Assembly (NCBI GenBank): GCA_020912385.1
Contig: CP087208.1
Coordinates: 496,001-560,000, forward strand
Direction of reading: 5' to 3'
DNA: 64,000 bases
Origin: Neofusicoccum parvum
Taxonomy: Eukaryota; Ascomycota; Dothideomycetes; Botryosphaeriales; Botryosphaeriaceae
The notes beneath the pieces were generated by a model. The model was not told where the DNA came from. It saw nothing but the letters and a program-made list of their open reading frames with translations, and searched no databases. Shown in pieces: positions 11,368 to 23,125 of this stretch; position 1 is the stretch's first letter; every line of letters starts with the position of its first letter. The translations under genes were made by a program, and so were the position numbers.

Positions 11368-13033
11368 TTGAAGTAGTAATCTCCATCAGTCTTAATGTGC
11401 TCGTAAATATCCGAGAGGCCTTGATGAAGTCCCGCTGCAGGAATGCGTTTCTGCGAACTTACACAAAGTAGGTTATGTATGGTAAGCTCAAGGGCGCCTT
11501 GTATCAGCTGAGAGAATCCTGGAATCGTATGAAGGTTCTGAACTTGTTTCTTAATGAAGTACTGCAGCCGCAGGACCGCGATTGGGCTGTCATCCTCGAT
11601 AGTCAATGTCCAGAAACGCCCAGAGTCGTCCAAGCACTCGGAGCAGACACCACTACAGCCTTAAATTATAATCAGGTGATGGAGGAGCCAGGTGATGAAT
11701 CTGAGTAGCACGCAGCTGAGGCTCCATGGGTCCCAAGGCCATAATATTGACTGTCCAACATGGCCTTCCGTTGGCTCATATATCCGTGGCCGCGAGCAGT
11801 TACCTTGGGGAATCTCTCTGAGGTGATATGCCCACTGGCTCATGTAGAACACCTTTAAGACGCCTCCTTTGCCAGTTTCGTAGACCACCTACTCAGCCCA
11901 CATGATATTATTCTCTGGCTCAATGTGGTCTTGCCAACCATGCAAATCTATTTAAACTCCCTTAATTCATGGGAGCCATCTTCACGTGTAATTCGAGTAG
12001 TGTGAACGGTAGATAATACATCTGTAATACGGCTGACTTGCCTCAACCATCAGAGAATGGTAGGCTTGTCCGGTGTATGCCACAAGTCATTCTCCCATAA
12101 ATCCTACATGTTGTCGATGTTGTGACTGAGGTGATGCCAAATGGTAGTAATCTTGCTGCTTGTGCGTACTCAATAAATTGATAAGGCGCTTGTGATTCTC
12201 TTTAGTAAGATGCCTGAGAACTTGGCGCTCTCTCAAGAAGGCATCCATTTTTGACTCATCGTGGCCGAGGATTTCTTTAGCATTGCATTAACTCTGTACT
12301 TTTGGACTCAATCAGAATCGTCATACTTAAAATCGACGTTCCGGTAGCTGAAATTACTGCAGAAGCCAGTTCCAGTCCAAATTTGCAGTTTGATGGCAGC
12401 GCGGCGAACACGTATGTAGAGAGATCCGGGCTCATTTTCCCGTCCGCGAAGACAAGCGGGAGGACTGTGTCGTTAGACAGGTCGTATGCTCCACTTTCTT
12501 GAATACTTGAGCAGTCATCAGCCACTGTTGGCGGACAAATTTTGCTACCACAGTGCGGCTCGGCTTCTGCTTTCCATTTTACTTGCATCTTTGCAACATC
12601 TGTACCATTTTTTACTGTTATTCCGCTCCACGCAAGAGCATTCGCTACCATGATTGATCAATTCGAGAGGCATATCTGTATCTGAAAGACTTTCTTGGAC
12701 GAAGAAGTCCATCTGGCCTCCGTGCCCGATGTACGTCAAGGCTGCGAAGAGGTTCCTCGCAGATCACAGAACTCGTAAAAAATTTCCTCAGCCTCCCAAT
12801 AGCGTATTCCAGGACCTCTTTCCTATATCAGTTCCGCTGCAACGCTATGGGTCAGAATCGTTGACTTCAAATCCCCCGTAATGAAGTAAAGGTATGACTT
12901 ATGACGGAATTCAATACTCGCGGGAGTCGCGACGTAAAGGTTTTGGAGTAGGACTCCTTCTCCTCGAGTAATACTTTTCTTCATGTCAATTTATTACATT
13001 GTTGTCTTCTACTGACTCTCTTACTTCGTTTAG
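11368..13033. other. Degenerate or gene-poor stretch between two protease relics
   Basis: Minus-strand frames of 60-150 codons occur (11172..11633, 12277..12651), but none could be assigned to a family or chained by splice sites. The base composition is less GC-rich than the flanking genes. It could be decayed coding sequence. Confidence 0.35.
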
Positions 13034-13440
13034 ATAGAGTTAGTTACGGCATCACATTCCCATCAGGCATGGGGACGTCATCCGATTTCAACCTTCCATT
13101 CTACGACACCCGGGGTAACTTCGCAACAATACGAGAAGCTCTAAAAGTCTGGTCCGAAGTCTCATATTGCAGAAAGAGTGGGACCTCCTATGCAAGCCCC
13201 ATCGCGGCCGGGATCGCGGCACTGATCTTGGAGCACGTCAGTGAGTATTTTCCAGACAACAGAAACGAGACCGAAGGAAAGTTTAAGGTGAGCCCGAACG
13301 CCATGCGAGCCAATCTTGAACTCATGGCCAGGAAAATCAAGACTCACTGCTACATAACGCCGTGGAGACTCTTCTCCCGACAGGGCATGCACGAGCTTCT
13401 CCACTCAAGAGTAATGCGCAGTGACTTCCGACTAGTTTAA
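13034..13440 (+). pseudogene. Subtilisin-like (S8) protease, C-terminal exon relic
   Basis: A clear 3' exon opens after a textbook acceptor (TACTGAC branch site, pyrimidine run, TTTAG ending at 13033) and runs to a stop at 13440. It carries DFNLPFYDTRGNFAT and then CRKSGTSYASPIAAGIAALI, in which G-T-S-x-A-x-P is the S8 catalytic-serine motif. The Asp and His parts of the triad, expected upstream on the same strand, are not found in the preceding 2.5 kb. The sequence style matches fungal intracellular subtilases that sit at the C-terminus of larger proteins (family knowledge). The fragment is therefore probably non-functional alone. The intact splice acceptor argues for recent decay or a missed distant exon. 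Confidence 0.6.
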
Positions 13441-13919
13441 ATTTGCAATGGATTGATTGGGCATGGCCTTATACTTGCTATCTTCTTCCCCTCGTATGAA
13501 ATTGTTCCTCGATCGGACATTACCGCGTGGCTTACATGAGCCCGCGCGGCTGTACGATCAATAATGTGAATTCAAGCCCCAGCCCAACCTACTAATTCAA
13601 CTAAATGCATCCAACACCAGATATGCCAACATGGAAGGGCAGAATATACGTAAATGCCCTACGATGCCACCGGAAACAAGCCGTCCCAGATCCGCGGGCA
13701 GGGCACAAAAAAAAAAGCAATGCAGACGCCCCCAACAACAGCACCGCGATGCCTGCCTACCCGGGCTTCAGCCCGTGCCGCACAGCTGACCATTCACCGC
13801 TCCCAATGCTCACGACACCCAACAGAATCCTTCGAGCAAAGCATGACTCATTAAGCACTACTGCCGCTTAGGAGAACGAGTTAAAACATCCCAGGGTATA
13901 CAGGTACACAGCTCTCCCC
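13441..13919. other. Intergenic, no gene seen
   Basis: This is the 3' flank of both the subtilase relic (plus) and the transglutaminase-like gene (minus). Nothing else is recognisable. Confidence 0.5.
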
Positions 13920-15926
13920 CTACGTCAGCTCCCACACCGCGACGCCGGCGTAGCTCCTAAACCCGTACCGATTGCCCTCCCACATCTGCCTCGTCACGCC
14001 CCTCCCGCTGCCGTCCGGCCCGCCGTTCCACTTGTCGCCCACGCACGCCATGACGCGCTGGCCGGGCGCGCCGCACTCCAGGCGCTCGACGTCCTTCCAG
14101 TAGAAGCGGCCGTCCGTGTCCATGGGCTGGAACTGCTTGTTCCCGCCGTCCCTGCCCTCGGTCGTCAGGAAGAACATGTACGGCTTGCCCTCGCCGATGG
14201 CCTCGCTGTCGTAGTGCGGGCAGCGCTTCTCGAACATGAAGCGGACCACGTGCGGCGCCGCCGGGCTCGGGTCGTGGATCTTGATCTCGCGCTGCTGCGG
14301 CTGGAACGACGTCAGGCTGAGGCCCGCCTCGCCGGCGTGGCCGAACACGTTCGCGCCGGGCGGCGCCATGATGTACTCCTCCCACGGGATCGAGGCGCGG
14401 CCGTCGGTGCGGAAGAAGTACCGCGGGTTCTCCGGGAAGTGCTTGAGCCCGAACTCGTTGTTGTCCATGTAGAAGCACTCCGGGCTGAACTTGCGCTTGT
14501 ACGACTGCCCGTCGCCCAGGTGGCCCGCTCCCCAGCAGCAGTCGATCAGCTTCCATTCCCCGTTGTCGATGCGCACCGCGTTCCAGGCGTGGCCGCAGTT
14601 GAATGGCGGCACGGGTGCTCCTGGCGGGAGGGCGGAGTAGCCGTAGCCTTTGCCGTGGCCACCAATGACCACGCTCTCTAGTCCGATGGTGGTCGCGAGA
14701 GCCGTAAACAGACCAGCGTACCCCTCACATACGGCCAGTCCCGTCGCTATTGTAGAGGCCGGCGTACTAGGCTGGACATTGTTGTTGAAGAATGCGACTA
14801 CATTATAATCAATATTATGGTGAAGCCATGTGAACAAAGCGCGCGCCTTGTCGGTGAGAGACGAGAAGGGATCGGTAAGTTGGTGTGCCAGCCAGGACAG
14901 ATCATGAGACGGGATTGCCTCGCGCGGAAAGCGGGCGGCATGCGCATCGACAGCACGGAAATCGCGGCACTTCAGGCAGGAGTTTTGGGCGGCAGGCTTG
15001 GGCTTGCTGGCCTGGAGGGCAGAAAGGTCAGGGCGTGAGCCGAGCGGGATGGGAGGAGGCGAGCCGACAGGCTCTTGACCAGGCCGACTGGTAGGCAATG
15101 CAGGCGCCTGTTCTGTGCTCTTATTCAGCCCCCACTCCAGCGCCGACCGTCTAGGCTTGCGCTCTGTCGCAGAACCATTCTGGACCGTATTAGGACGAGC
15201 TGGAAGGCTCGGTCGAGAGGGAAGAGAAGGAGGCTGAGGCTTCGCCGAGGACTGAGAGCTTGTAGAGCTGTTTGTCCTGTTCAGGTATTTCGCGCGCACA
15301 GGGTCATGTCTCATTAGTTCGGCATCCTTCTCCTCCTGCGTCCGCTTGGGCGGGAGCGGAGGCAGCTTCGAAGGGTCAAACAGCGGCGCCTTCACTCGGT
15401 TGGACGACATTTCGCCATGGCTATACGTGGTGCCTGACGTCACACTTGTGCGACCCGAGAGCGCTGACCCCACCGAACGGCCTGAGGCGATTGTAGATAT
15501 GGATTCCTGTGACTCTTTCCTTTGTAGACTCTGCTCAGACGGGCGACGCGGAGGCAAGCTGGGCGCGGGCGCGGGCTGCAACGATCGTGAGGGTCGCGGT
15601 GGGAGAGTAGGCCTAGCAGGTTGCGTTGCAGCTCCTGGGGACGGTGGAGGCAGTACGTGTTTCTGCTGGCTGGTCGAGCCGGCAGGCTGGTTGCCAATGG
15701 GTCTGGCATTGGTCGGCGCATAGCTCTGCGGCGGATTGTTCGCAGTCTGGCTGCGGGACTCCTCGGTCAGGCGGGGCGGAGGATTTGCTGGCGGCGGCGG
15801 AGGAGGGCGCTTCTTCGCGGGGACGGGCTGGCCGTAGGTTGGCGGAGGTCGGTCGGGCGCGTCGCTCAAGTTCAAGGCCGCAATGCGTGCTTTGAGCGAA
15901 GGGATTGGTGTTGGGTCTTCAGCCAT
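13920..15926 (-). CDS. Proline-rich protein with transglutaminase-like domain (Cyk3-like)
   Basis: Single exon, 668 aa, ATG at 15926. Residues 1 to about 310 are low-complexity and Pro-rich, with poly-Pro runs and PxxP-type motifs (PPPPPP at 41-46, PPLPPK, LPSRPSLPARP) suited to SH3 or WW partners. From about 325 to 560 lies a transglutaminase-like superfamily domain with the putative triad Cys400 (VCEGYAGL), His446 (CGHAWNAV) and Asp462 (LIDCCWG). A beta-rich C-terminal part follows. Fungal relatives with this arrangement include the cytokinesis protein Cyk3, in which an SH3 domain is fused to the same type of domain; here the SH3 domain is absent and SH3-binding motifs are present instead. 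A role at the septum or cortex is an inference. Peptidase or transferase activity is not established for this family. Confidence 0.85.
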   Translation of the reverse strand: MAEDPTPIPSLKARIAALNLSDAPDRPPPTYGQPVPAKKRPPPPPPANPPPRLTEESRSQTANNPPQSYAPTNARPIGNQPAGSTSQQKHVLPPPSPGAATQPARPTLPPRPSRSLQPAPAPSLPPRRPSEQSLQRKESQESISTIASGRSVGSALSGRTSVTSGTTYSHGEMSSNRVKAPLFDPSKLPPLPPKRTQEEKDAELMRHDPVRAKYLNRTNSSTSSQSSAKPQPPSLPSRPSLPARPNTVQNGSATERKPRRSALEWGLNKSTEQAPALPTSRPGQEPVGSPPPIPLGSRPDLSALQASKPKPAAQNSCLKCRDFRAVDAHAARFPREAIPSHDLSWLAHQLTDPFSSLTDKARALFTWLHHNIDYNVVAFFNNNVQPSTPASTIATGLAVCEGYAGLFTALATTIGLESVVIGGHGKGYGYSALPPGAPVPPFNCGHAWNAVRIDNGEWKLIDCCWGAGHLGDGQSYKRKFSPECFYMDNNEFGLKHFPENPRYFFRTDGRASIPWEEYIMAPPGANVFGHAGEAGLSLTSFQPQQREIKIHDPSPAAPHVVRFMFEKRCPHYDSEAIGEGKPYMFFLTTEGRDGGNKQFQPMDTDGRFYWKDVERLECGAPGQRVMACVGDKWNGGPDGSGRGVTRQMWEGNRYGFRSYAGVAVWELT

Positions 15927-17816
15927 GATGGTAGTGGGGCGCTACGAAGGCGCGGGCCGTTTCCGCTGCGGTGCGTCTGCGCGAACGAACGGGGGGCCCT
16001 CCTGCAAGGAAAAGACAGCGTGGACAGGATATGCTAGGTCGGTGGCAAAAGAATGGTTCAAAGCAGTGGTCAAACTGACTCCTGCGTCCACGTATTCCAG
16101 GCGGCAAGGCTGCGCCGCAAGTGCGCGAAGGATTACGGTGGTGTGTGGTAGCGCGCGAGGCTGAGGCCAGGCCGGACCAGGGTTCGGGGTCGCGCAACCG
16201 CTGCGCAGCACCACAGCAGTGGCAGGCATGTGAGGTGCAGTTCCAACTTGGGCGCGTGCTTCCACTTCTCCGCGTCCCTGCGCACGCTTCAACCCGCCGT
16301 GGAGTGGGATGCGCTGCTTCCGCATGCGCTTCTCCAGCGCTTCCGCTGCGCTTCAATTGCGCGAAGAGACTTCACAGCCACGACCATCACGGGCGCACGC
16401 TCGTTTGGCGGCGTCGGTCTGAGCGCGGGAACGAGCGCGCTTGTCTTGCGCCTTGCTCGTGCAGCAGCGCCCATGCGAGTCAGTGGGGCGAGCCAAAGTG
16501 TGAGAGGTAGACAACGCAGGTGCGCATCTCGCTGATGAGATGAGAGGAGTCGGGTAAGGCGGCATATCGTGAAACCCTCACCTCGGCCGCATTATGCTGC
16601 TTGCCACTGCTCTCCCGCCGAAAAATGCATTTGCCGTGCCTGAGGGCTGGCCCGAAGCCATTCTAGACTCCGATCTAGGTTTCCCGGGAACGGCCCGTCG
16701 CCTCCTAGCCGTCTGCCTGTGTTTGCGGACTGAACGCCGATGAGCCATGTGGAGTTAAGTGTGTCCGCCGGTCAGCCTGAGGTGCATCACTCACGTGAGT
16801 TGTTGAAGGCTTCACCCGCTTTCTAGGTGCATTTCCAGGAACCACTCAGATGTCCAGGGGATGAATGCCTCACGTCTGTGTGACCAATGCCATGCTCGAT
16901 TTGTGGTGGCCGGTTGGATCGTTGCGGGTAGTCGAAGTCTCCATCTGGATCTTGACGCAAAAACATGGGGAGAACGAACCCCACTCAGGCGGATTCCGCA
17001 ATCCTCAGAGACATGCGCTTCCATTGGCCTTCCGTGGAGCTTCTGGTGCGAATTTCCCCGAAACGACCTTGTCTCCAAGTCAACAGGCGGATGTCCGCCC
17101 TGCTGCCTCGAGCGTGCTTGTCGTGTCACAACACTCAAAGCTTATTCACCACCATGCATGATAGAAAAGCCATTTGGTGATTTGAAAATTTTCTTCGCTG
17201 GAGTTAAAAGATTTTCCCCTCATCTCCAATTCCCAACACCTTTGAGAGCCTGTAGCCAGATAGAACCAACACACGATAAGAAAGGAAATAAGTGAGAAAA
17301 AAGGAAAGAGTACCACCGCCGCCGCCCCAACCAGCCACCGGTCCCTCCCATCACGCCGTCGATATATAACCAGTTCCCGCCGCCACCGTCATTTCAAGTC
17401 CATCTCCCAGCCTCCCGCCGTCAATTTGTCCAAACCTCGTACAAACACAAGGAACCAGCCTGCTTGTCTTGCGAAAAGCGACCTGGCCTTTGGAAGATCG
17501 GAAGCCCGATTAAACTTTTTTCTTTGGGAAGGAATGTCGATGCGTAAAAAAGTGACTCCGGTCGTAACACCATCCCGATCCGCTCCAGATTGGCAAAACC
17601 CCGTAGCGACGCTTAAACGATTGAAACCCACGGCTATAAATCACATGACAGAAGAAAAGTAGGGAACGGATCGTCGCTGAGAAAAGTTGCTGGAGAGTTG
17701 AAGCATCCACCTGGACGCAAAAGTGCTGAAAATCACACCGCTAACCGCCAACGCCTGCGCCAAGGACAATATGAGAACGTCGCTTCGGAGGAAAGAAACA
17801 AAGCGCGACCGCAAGA
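15927..17816. other. Intergenic, 1.9 kb, no supported gene
   Basis: Contains the presumed promoter of the transglutaminase-like gene and the 3' region of the Zn2Cys6 gene. Open frames at 15930-16560 are Ala/Arg/Ser-rich shadows on both strands with no family signature. Confidence 0.5.
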
Positions 17817-19906
17817 TCATCTCTTGCGCTTCTTGTTCTTGTCCGCAGCCGCAGCAAGCGAGTTGTAGCCGCCCATGGTCGTCATAGCGCTGGGCGTGTC
17901 GTGGAACGCAGGTGCCTCTGGGATGATCTTCTTGACCGGAACACCCATGTGACGACCGTAGCGGCCCTTCCTGCCATTGCCCTCATCTTCACTGACACAG
18001 CCATCAACGCCAATGCCTGCGTCCTTGCAGCGCTGGCACGGTCGCTGACGGTCGCAACCCTTCTTACTCTTCCTGCAACGCTGGCAACGAGGCTTGGTGG
18101 ACAAGTCCTCCTCGTCAGGTGCGAACGTGGGCATGGAGAGCGAGGCGCTGGAAGTCTTGCGCGATGCGGGAGGGAGAGAGGTAGGAGAGATAGGAGCCTT
18201 TGCCACGGTGGGAGTCTTGACCTTGCTCTTGTAGCCAGGAGTGCGAGACTTCACCATCTTAGTCGACAACTTGGTCAAGGATCCAGCACGCTTCTTCATC
18301 GCCTTGGGCCTGCCCATGCTGCCATCCTCGGGCACAATCTCGTCGCTGTCGGCCTTGAACGAATCGTCCTTGTCGCTGTAGTCATCGCTCTCGTCGGCAC
18401 TGTCGTAGTGACGGTGCAGATCATGATCGTGATGCTCGTGGTCGTGAACATGGACGGCCGAAGGAAGGGATTCGGCATAGGCAGGGAACTCGTCCACCTC
18501 GCTGCCATCATCGCTGCATTCGTCCGATGAGGCGAGTTCTGCTTTGCCGCTCAGGGCGTCGTCAACAGTCGACGTGGACTGCCGGCCGTGTGACGAAAAG
18601 TTCGAGGCATCGCCAAGGCGCATAAGTTGAAGGGCGACATCCTCATCAGAGATAACGCTTCCGCCGATCGTAGGGTCAGGCGTGGGCAGAATAGCACTGT
18701 AGGAGTTTCGCGGGATGACTTGACCGGTGCCACGTGTACGCAGGCGGTGTCCGTGCGGTCCGCTCGAGGGAGCGTATGGAGTTCCCATTTGGAACCCCTG
18801 CATGTATGAAACGTCCCCATGGCTTTGCGGTGAAGGCAATGGATGCGTGTAGGAAAACGTCTGCTGGTTGGAATACGAGAATGGCGATGCGCCATTGTTG
18901 CTGCTAATGCGCCGCTGCGGGGAAACGGACGAGATGGACGCAGTCATGGGCACTTGAGGGGGCGCAAAAAGCGGCAATTCCTAAATGAAACATCATTTGT
19001 TAGAGCACAGAGAACGTGCAAAGTATGGCGCGTCGGAAGGCTTACCGAGCTGTCGAATTTCGCGCGCTTTCGTCGGCCACCTTCGACGATATTATCCAGG
19101 CTGATCTCAGCACTGGCGACATTGTCTCTGCGCGAGCTTGTGACTGATCCTTCCCCTGCCTCGCTGTCGCTGTAGTCGCCATTGAGGTCTGCAAGGCTGC
19201 CGTGCGAGCTGGTCGCTCGAACCTTGAAACCGGGACGGGAGCGAGACTTGACGTGGGTGCTCCTGGAGACGCTACGACGACCACGCTGATGATCGGGCGA
19301 CATGCTACGATTTCTGGCCGATCGGGAGGATGGTCGAGAGATGAGTTGAGGGGGAAGCATTTGGAAGGGTTCTTCGAGGCGGGTCTTGCGAGGGGAGAGA
19401 GATTGGCGAGGAGTGGGAGAGAAGTCGTCGATGTCTTGCGGTATCCGGCGCACGTAGACGGTCATGTTGTGCTCGAAGTTTTCGTATCTGGCGATGAGGG
19501 TGTTGCCGTGATGGTCCTCGAAGCTCACTCCGTAGCCCTGACCGTCGTAGATGCCGTGGAAGTTCTTGACGGTCGCAACGATCGACTCTGTTGTGTCGTG
19601 AGGCCAGATGTTCACTCTCATCGGCAGGCGCGCGCGCGAGTGCGGAGAGTCCTGCAGCAGCAGCTCGAAGCTGACGTGCTTGGGCTTCGCATTGACGGGC
19701 GGCGACGGCTGCGACCATAGGTTCGCAACCGGTGCGACGTCGACTGGGGCCTGGATCTGATACACTGAACCCATTGTGAATGCTTTATCGCTAATGGAGT
19801 GCTCCCTTCTGTGATGTGGTTGTGATGTTTGTTGGGTTTCGATGGGTGTTTTGGCTTGGCGGCTCTGGTTGTGGGTGGAGTCGGTGAGCAGGTTCGACAC
19901 TTCCAT
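17817..19906 (-). CDS. Zn(II)2Cys6 transcription factor with C-terminal zinc cluster
   Basis: Model: complement(17817..18980, 19046..19906), 674 aa. The 65-bp intron (GTAAG donor, ATTTAG acceptor) keeps phase 0. The start is the first in-frame ATG (MEVSNLL, 19906); an ATG at 19774 (MGSVYQ) would give 630 aa. Residues about 80-160 form a conserved-looking globular block (FELLLQDSP, RVNIWPHDTTESIVATVKNF, GVSFEDHHGNTLIARYENFE). The middle is disordered: Ser/Arg-rich, then acidic, with a His/Asp-rich patch (VHDHEHHDHDLHRH). The zinc cluster is near the C-terminus, Cys586 to Cys615, with spacing C-x2-C-x6-C-x5-C-x2-C-x9-C, followed by a basic KKNKKRKR end. A C-terminal cluster is the reverse of the usual N-terminal placement. 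It is presumably a nuclear DNA-binding regulator; the targets are unknown. Confidence 0.85.
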
Positions 19907-22900
19907 ACCAAGTGTACCCGGGCGATACAAGAGGTATGGAGGCTTCCGTTGAGGTCGCCGACACTCGAATCTGGATTGTGCCCGCCGAAGTTGTTCGGGC
20001 AGACACCGATCCTGCCGGTGTCGCGAGTCGAAGAGGGGGTCGGTGGAGGAGCGGTCAAAGGAGGAGGGCAGCGGCCTGAACCACGGATTTCGTTAGCAAT
20101 CTGTGATCGAGGCTATCGCTCGGTATGTTTGCGAGGGTTGGTGGCTTAAAGGAGGTGCTGATCGCGGGCGCGGTCCCTGGGCTGCTGGGAGGCGCCCAAG
20201 GGCGGAGCAGCAGCGCCGAGGGGAAGACCACCCTGGAGCGATGCGAAGGGCCCGCCGTGCTGAATGGCCGTGGATGCGGTCGCATTCGACATATGAAAGT
20301 AATGACATACCCTGCGAAGGAGGATGAAGTGTGGGCGTTGGAGTTGAGGGCGTTCCGTGAAGCGCCGGGTCGTCGTCTGCGGCACACCGATACGTCAGTT
20401 CAGGCGGCACGATATGGGCGAGGCAGGCAGGGCGGGCGACCAGACGGCGAGGACTGCGTCGGGCGAGGTCTGGCGAAAGCGGCTCAGCACTTACAAGAGG
20501 AGTTGTGCCTTGGGGTGGGTGTGGTTGGCACAGGCTGGGAGGTCAGTCGGAGAGGAGGATGTGTGACAGCCAGCGACGCTCGACTAGCGAGTGTCAGGCG
20601 GGCCGGATGCTCAACTTATGCGCTCAACAACGCACCACGAACCCAAGAATGCGGATTCAAATGGTAAAGTGGGCTGCATAGGGCAGAGGCGATTCAGATG
20701 GCCATCAATTGCGCTTCACATGCAAGCTTATTCGGGCGATTCCCATATAACGTGATGTGCGCCGCATACGGGGCGCTGGAGACGCACCGGACGGCGACCC
20801 GGGGGCAGGCGCAAGTGCCAAACACCAAGCCGCCAACCGGCTGCGGGCGCAGAGGTCAGAGGCGCGATGCTGCTCAGTGCTGCGCTGCGCGGCGCCCATG
20901 ACATGGCCGCGCGGGCGGGTGCGCTTCCTCAGGCCTGCAGTCCGGATCGAGCTGGCAGCCCTCACGGTATCTAAAGTTGAGACTAGCCCCCAAGCACAAG
21001 CACCGCTACTTGGCTGGATGACACGGCGAGCACGGGCAGCGGTAGGGCAGGCCACGGCTGCGCAGCCAGCACGCTCACGGCGGGCGCGGCGCATACCCGT
21101 GCTGCGCAGGTGTTCGAAGCCAGACTTCCCGAGCTCAGCGCGGCGGGCCAATCCGCAGCAGGGCTGCTAATGCATGCCAGACAAGCTCCGTCGCTACGAG
21201 AAACGCAGCTTGTGCTAGCGTGAGCTGCTCTTCTGTCCGCGTACCACTCGCCTACAGTGTGTATTCGGCAGGGCGTCAATGTGCATCCAGCCAGCGAGCG
21301 CAGCGCATGTGTTCGCGCAACGGCTGGCGCCGCCGCATGCTCCAGCGCTCTCCGGCCTGAATGTTATGCAGGCAGCTCTGCACGCTAGCGGTACCTTGGT
21401 TACCTGGATCTCGCTGGCTGGCGCGGCCAATGACAACTCCTGCCGCAGATATGTTGCGGGCGCCGGGGCGGATCGCACAATCTGAGGCCGCGCTTCCACC
21501 GGCCATGCGCGCGCCCAGCGGCAGGGCGGCCACGCTGCAGAACATCGTCGTTGCGGTCGCGTACGCCCGCCGACGGGCTCGGGGGCGCCAGGGACAGGGC
21601 GGGCGCGGCGCTGCGCCTCTGAGGCGGTCTTGATGGGTCTCCAGGTGGCTGCTCCACAAGGGACTGCACGGCATGGCCATCCGCTGTACGGCGACTCAGC
21701 GGCCCCCGTCGATTCGAGCAAGCACAGCGCGCAACGGCGACCAGAGTGCGCGCGCTGGCGAGACCGCGCTCTCGCCGCTGCCGAGTTCGCATTCTTGCAG
21801 CTGCACTTGGCAGATCGCAACGAACGGCGCAAGACTGTCTCTCCGCAATTAGGCCGGCAGGCCTGAGGAGAACAGGCGATGGTGATGCGACCCGGCCCTT
21901 CTCCACACCGTCCGTCGCGCAGAGCGCGGAAGCAGGCCATGCGCTCCTGGAAGCTGCAGCATCCAGACGCATGGCCGCTGCCGCGCGCGGGCGCAGGTGG
22001 AGTCGGCGGGTGTTCTTCAGCGACGGCGGCATCACGGCAGATCTGCGCACTCTACCCGCGCAGCAGAGCGTCAGAGAGACGCCGGGTGCGCCCTCGCTGC
22101 CGTCGTCTGCCGCCACCGGCACGGCTAGGCTCACAGGTGCCTATTAGAGGGCGGCGCGAGCAGAGCGCACCGCGCGAGGTTCAATCGCTTGCAGGATGGT
22201 GAGTTTTAGGAAAGCGGGTGCCGATTGACTTGATAGGCTGGAGTGGGGCGCACTGCTGGCACTCGACACAAGCCATCGGACGGCCCAACAGCCTGCCAGC
22301 ACCTTGCGCAAGAGCGGAACAGGCACAGAACAGGCGAAAAGTGCGCGCAAAGTCGACGCAGGGCGCGGCGATGGCGGCGCGGCGAGGCGCCAAATGTCGA
22401 GACGGGTGCGTGCCAGGTCACGTTTCCGCGCGCCGTTGACGCATCACCCGGCGCGCGCCAGGGCCCAGGAGGCCGCCGGCGCGGGGCTTGCGCCGACGGC
22501 GGCTCTGGGGCGCGGGCGGGCCAGAAAGCTCGCGGGCAGCAGCGGGGGGCTCTGCGACACATATAGCAGCGGCAGACAGTGCGCGCGACGGGCGTGGCGG
22601 CGAGCCCGGAGGAGGGTGTGGTAACGATCGCATCTCTGGAGACGCGCGGTGGACTTCTTGCGGGGTGACGCAACTCTTGGCATGGGGCCGTGCCGGTGGC
22701 GCCCGGTCCCCTAGTGCGTGCCCGGAGAAACGGCTCTGCGCCGCCGATGGGTCATGATCCCTGCACGCCAGCGTTGCTGTTGTTTACGGCCAAACAAGCA
22801 GTCGCGCCTTTTACAGCGGTGCGAGCTCCAACGCACTCCCTCGACCACGCTCTCCACCGCCTCACCGTCCCATTGTTCCGCAGCACCGCCTTATCCGCGA

Positions 22901-23125
22901 GCACTGTTATACATGCTCTAGCGGCTTGACTGTGCGCAGGTCTCCAGCATCCCGCGAGATCCACCCTCGGACGCGCCGCGGAACCCTGCCGTCGCTGTTG
23001 TTTGTTGTGCCCGCGAGCTCACCGTTCCTTCGAGCGCTGAGGATCGCCGTACCGATTTCCACTCCACCAGCGCGCTCCACAACAGCCTCGCCACTACTAA
23101 CAACGCATCACTGCAGCCAGCCACC
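19907..23125. other. Long GC-rich gene-free region between the Zn2Cys6 and cyclin genes
   Basis: About 3.2 kb between divergently transcribed regulators. Many Arg/Ala-rich open frames overlap on both strands, as expected for random GC-rich DNA, and none has a domain, repeat or splice-linked structure. It must hold both promoters and probably long 5' leaders. A non-coding transcript is possible but cannot be shown from sequence. Confidence 0.5.

Noticed and set aside
20705..22757. Many overlapping open frames of 70-250 codons on both strands
   Set aside because: They overlap in several phases, are Arg/Ala/Pro-rich, show no domain or splice logic, and fit chance frames in GC-rich DNA.
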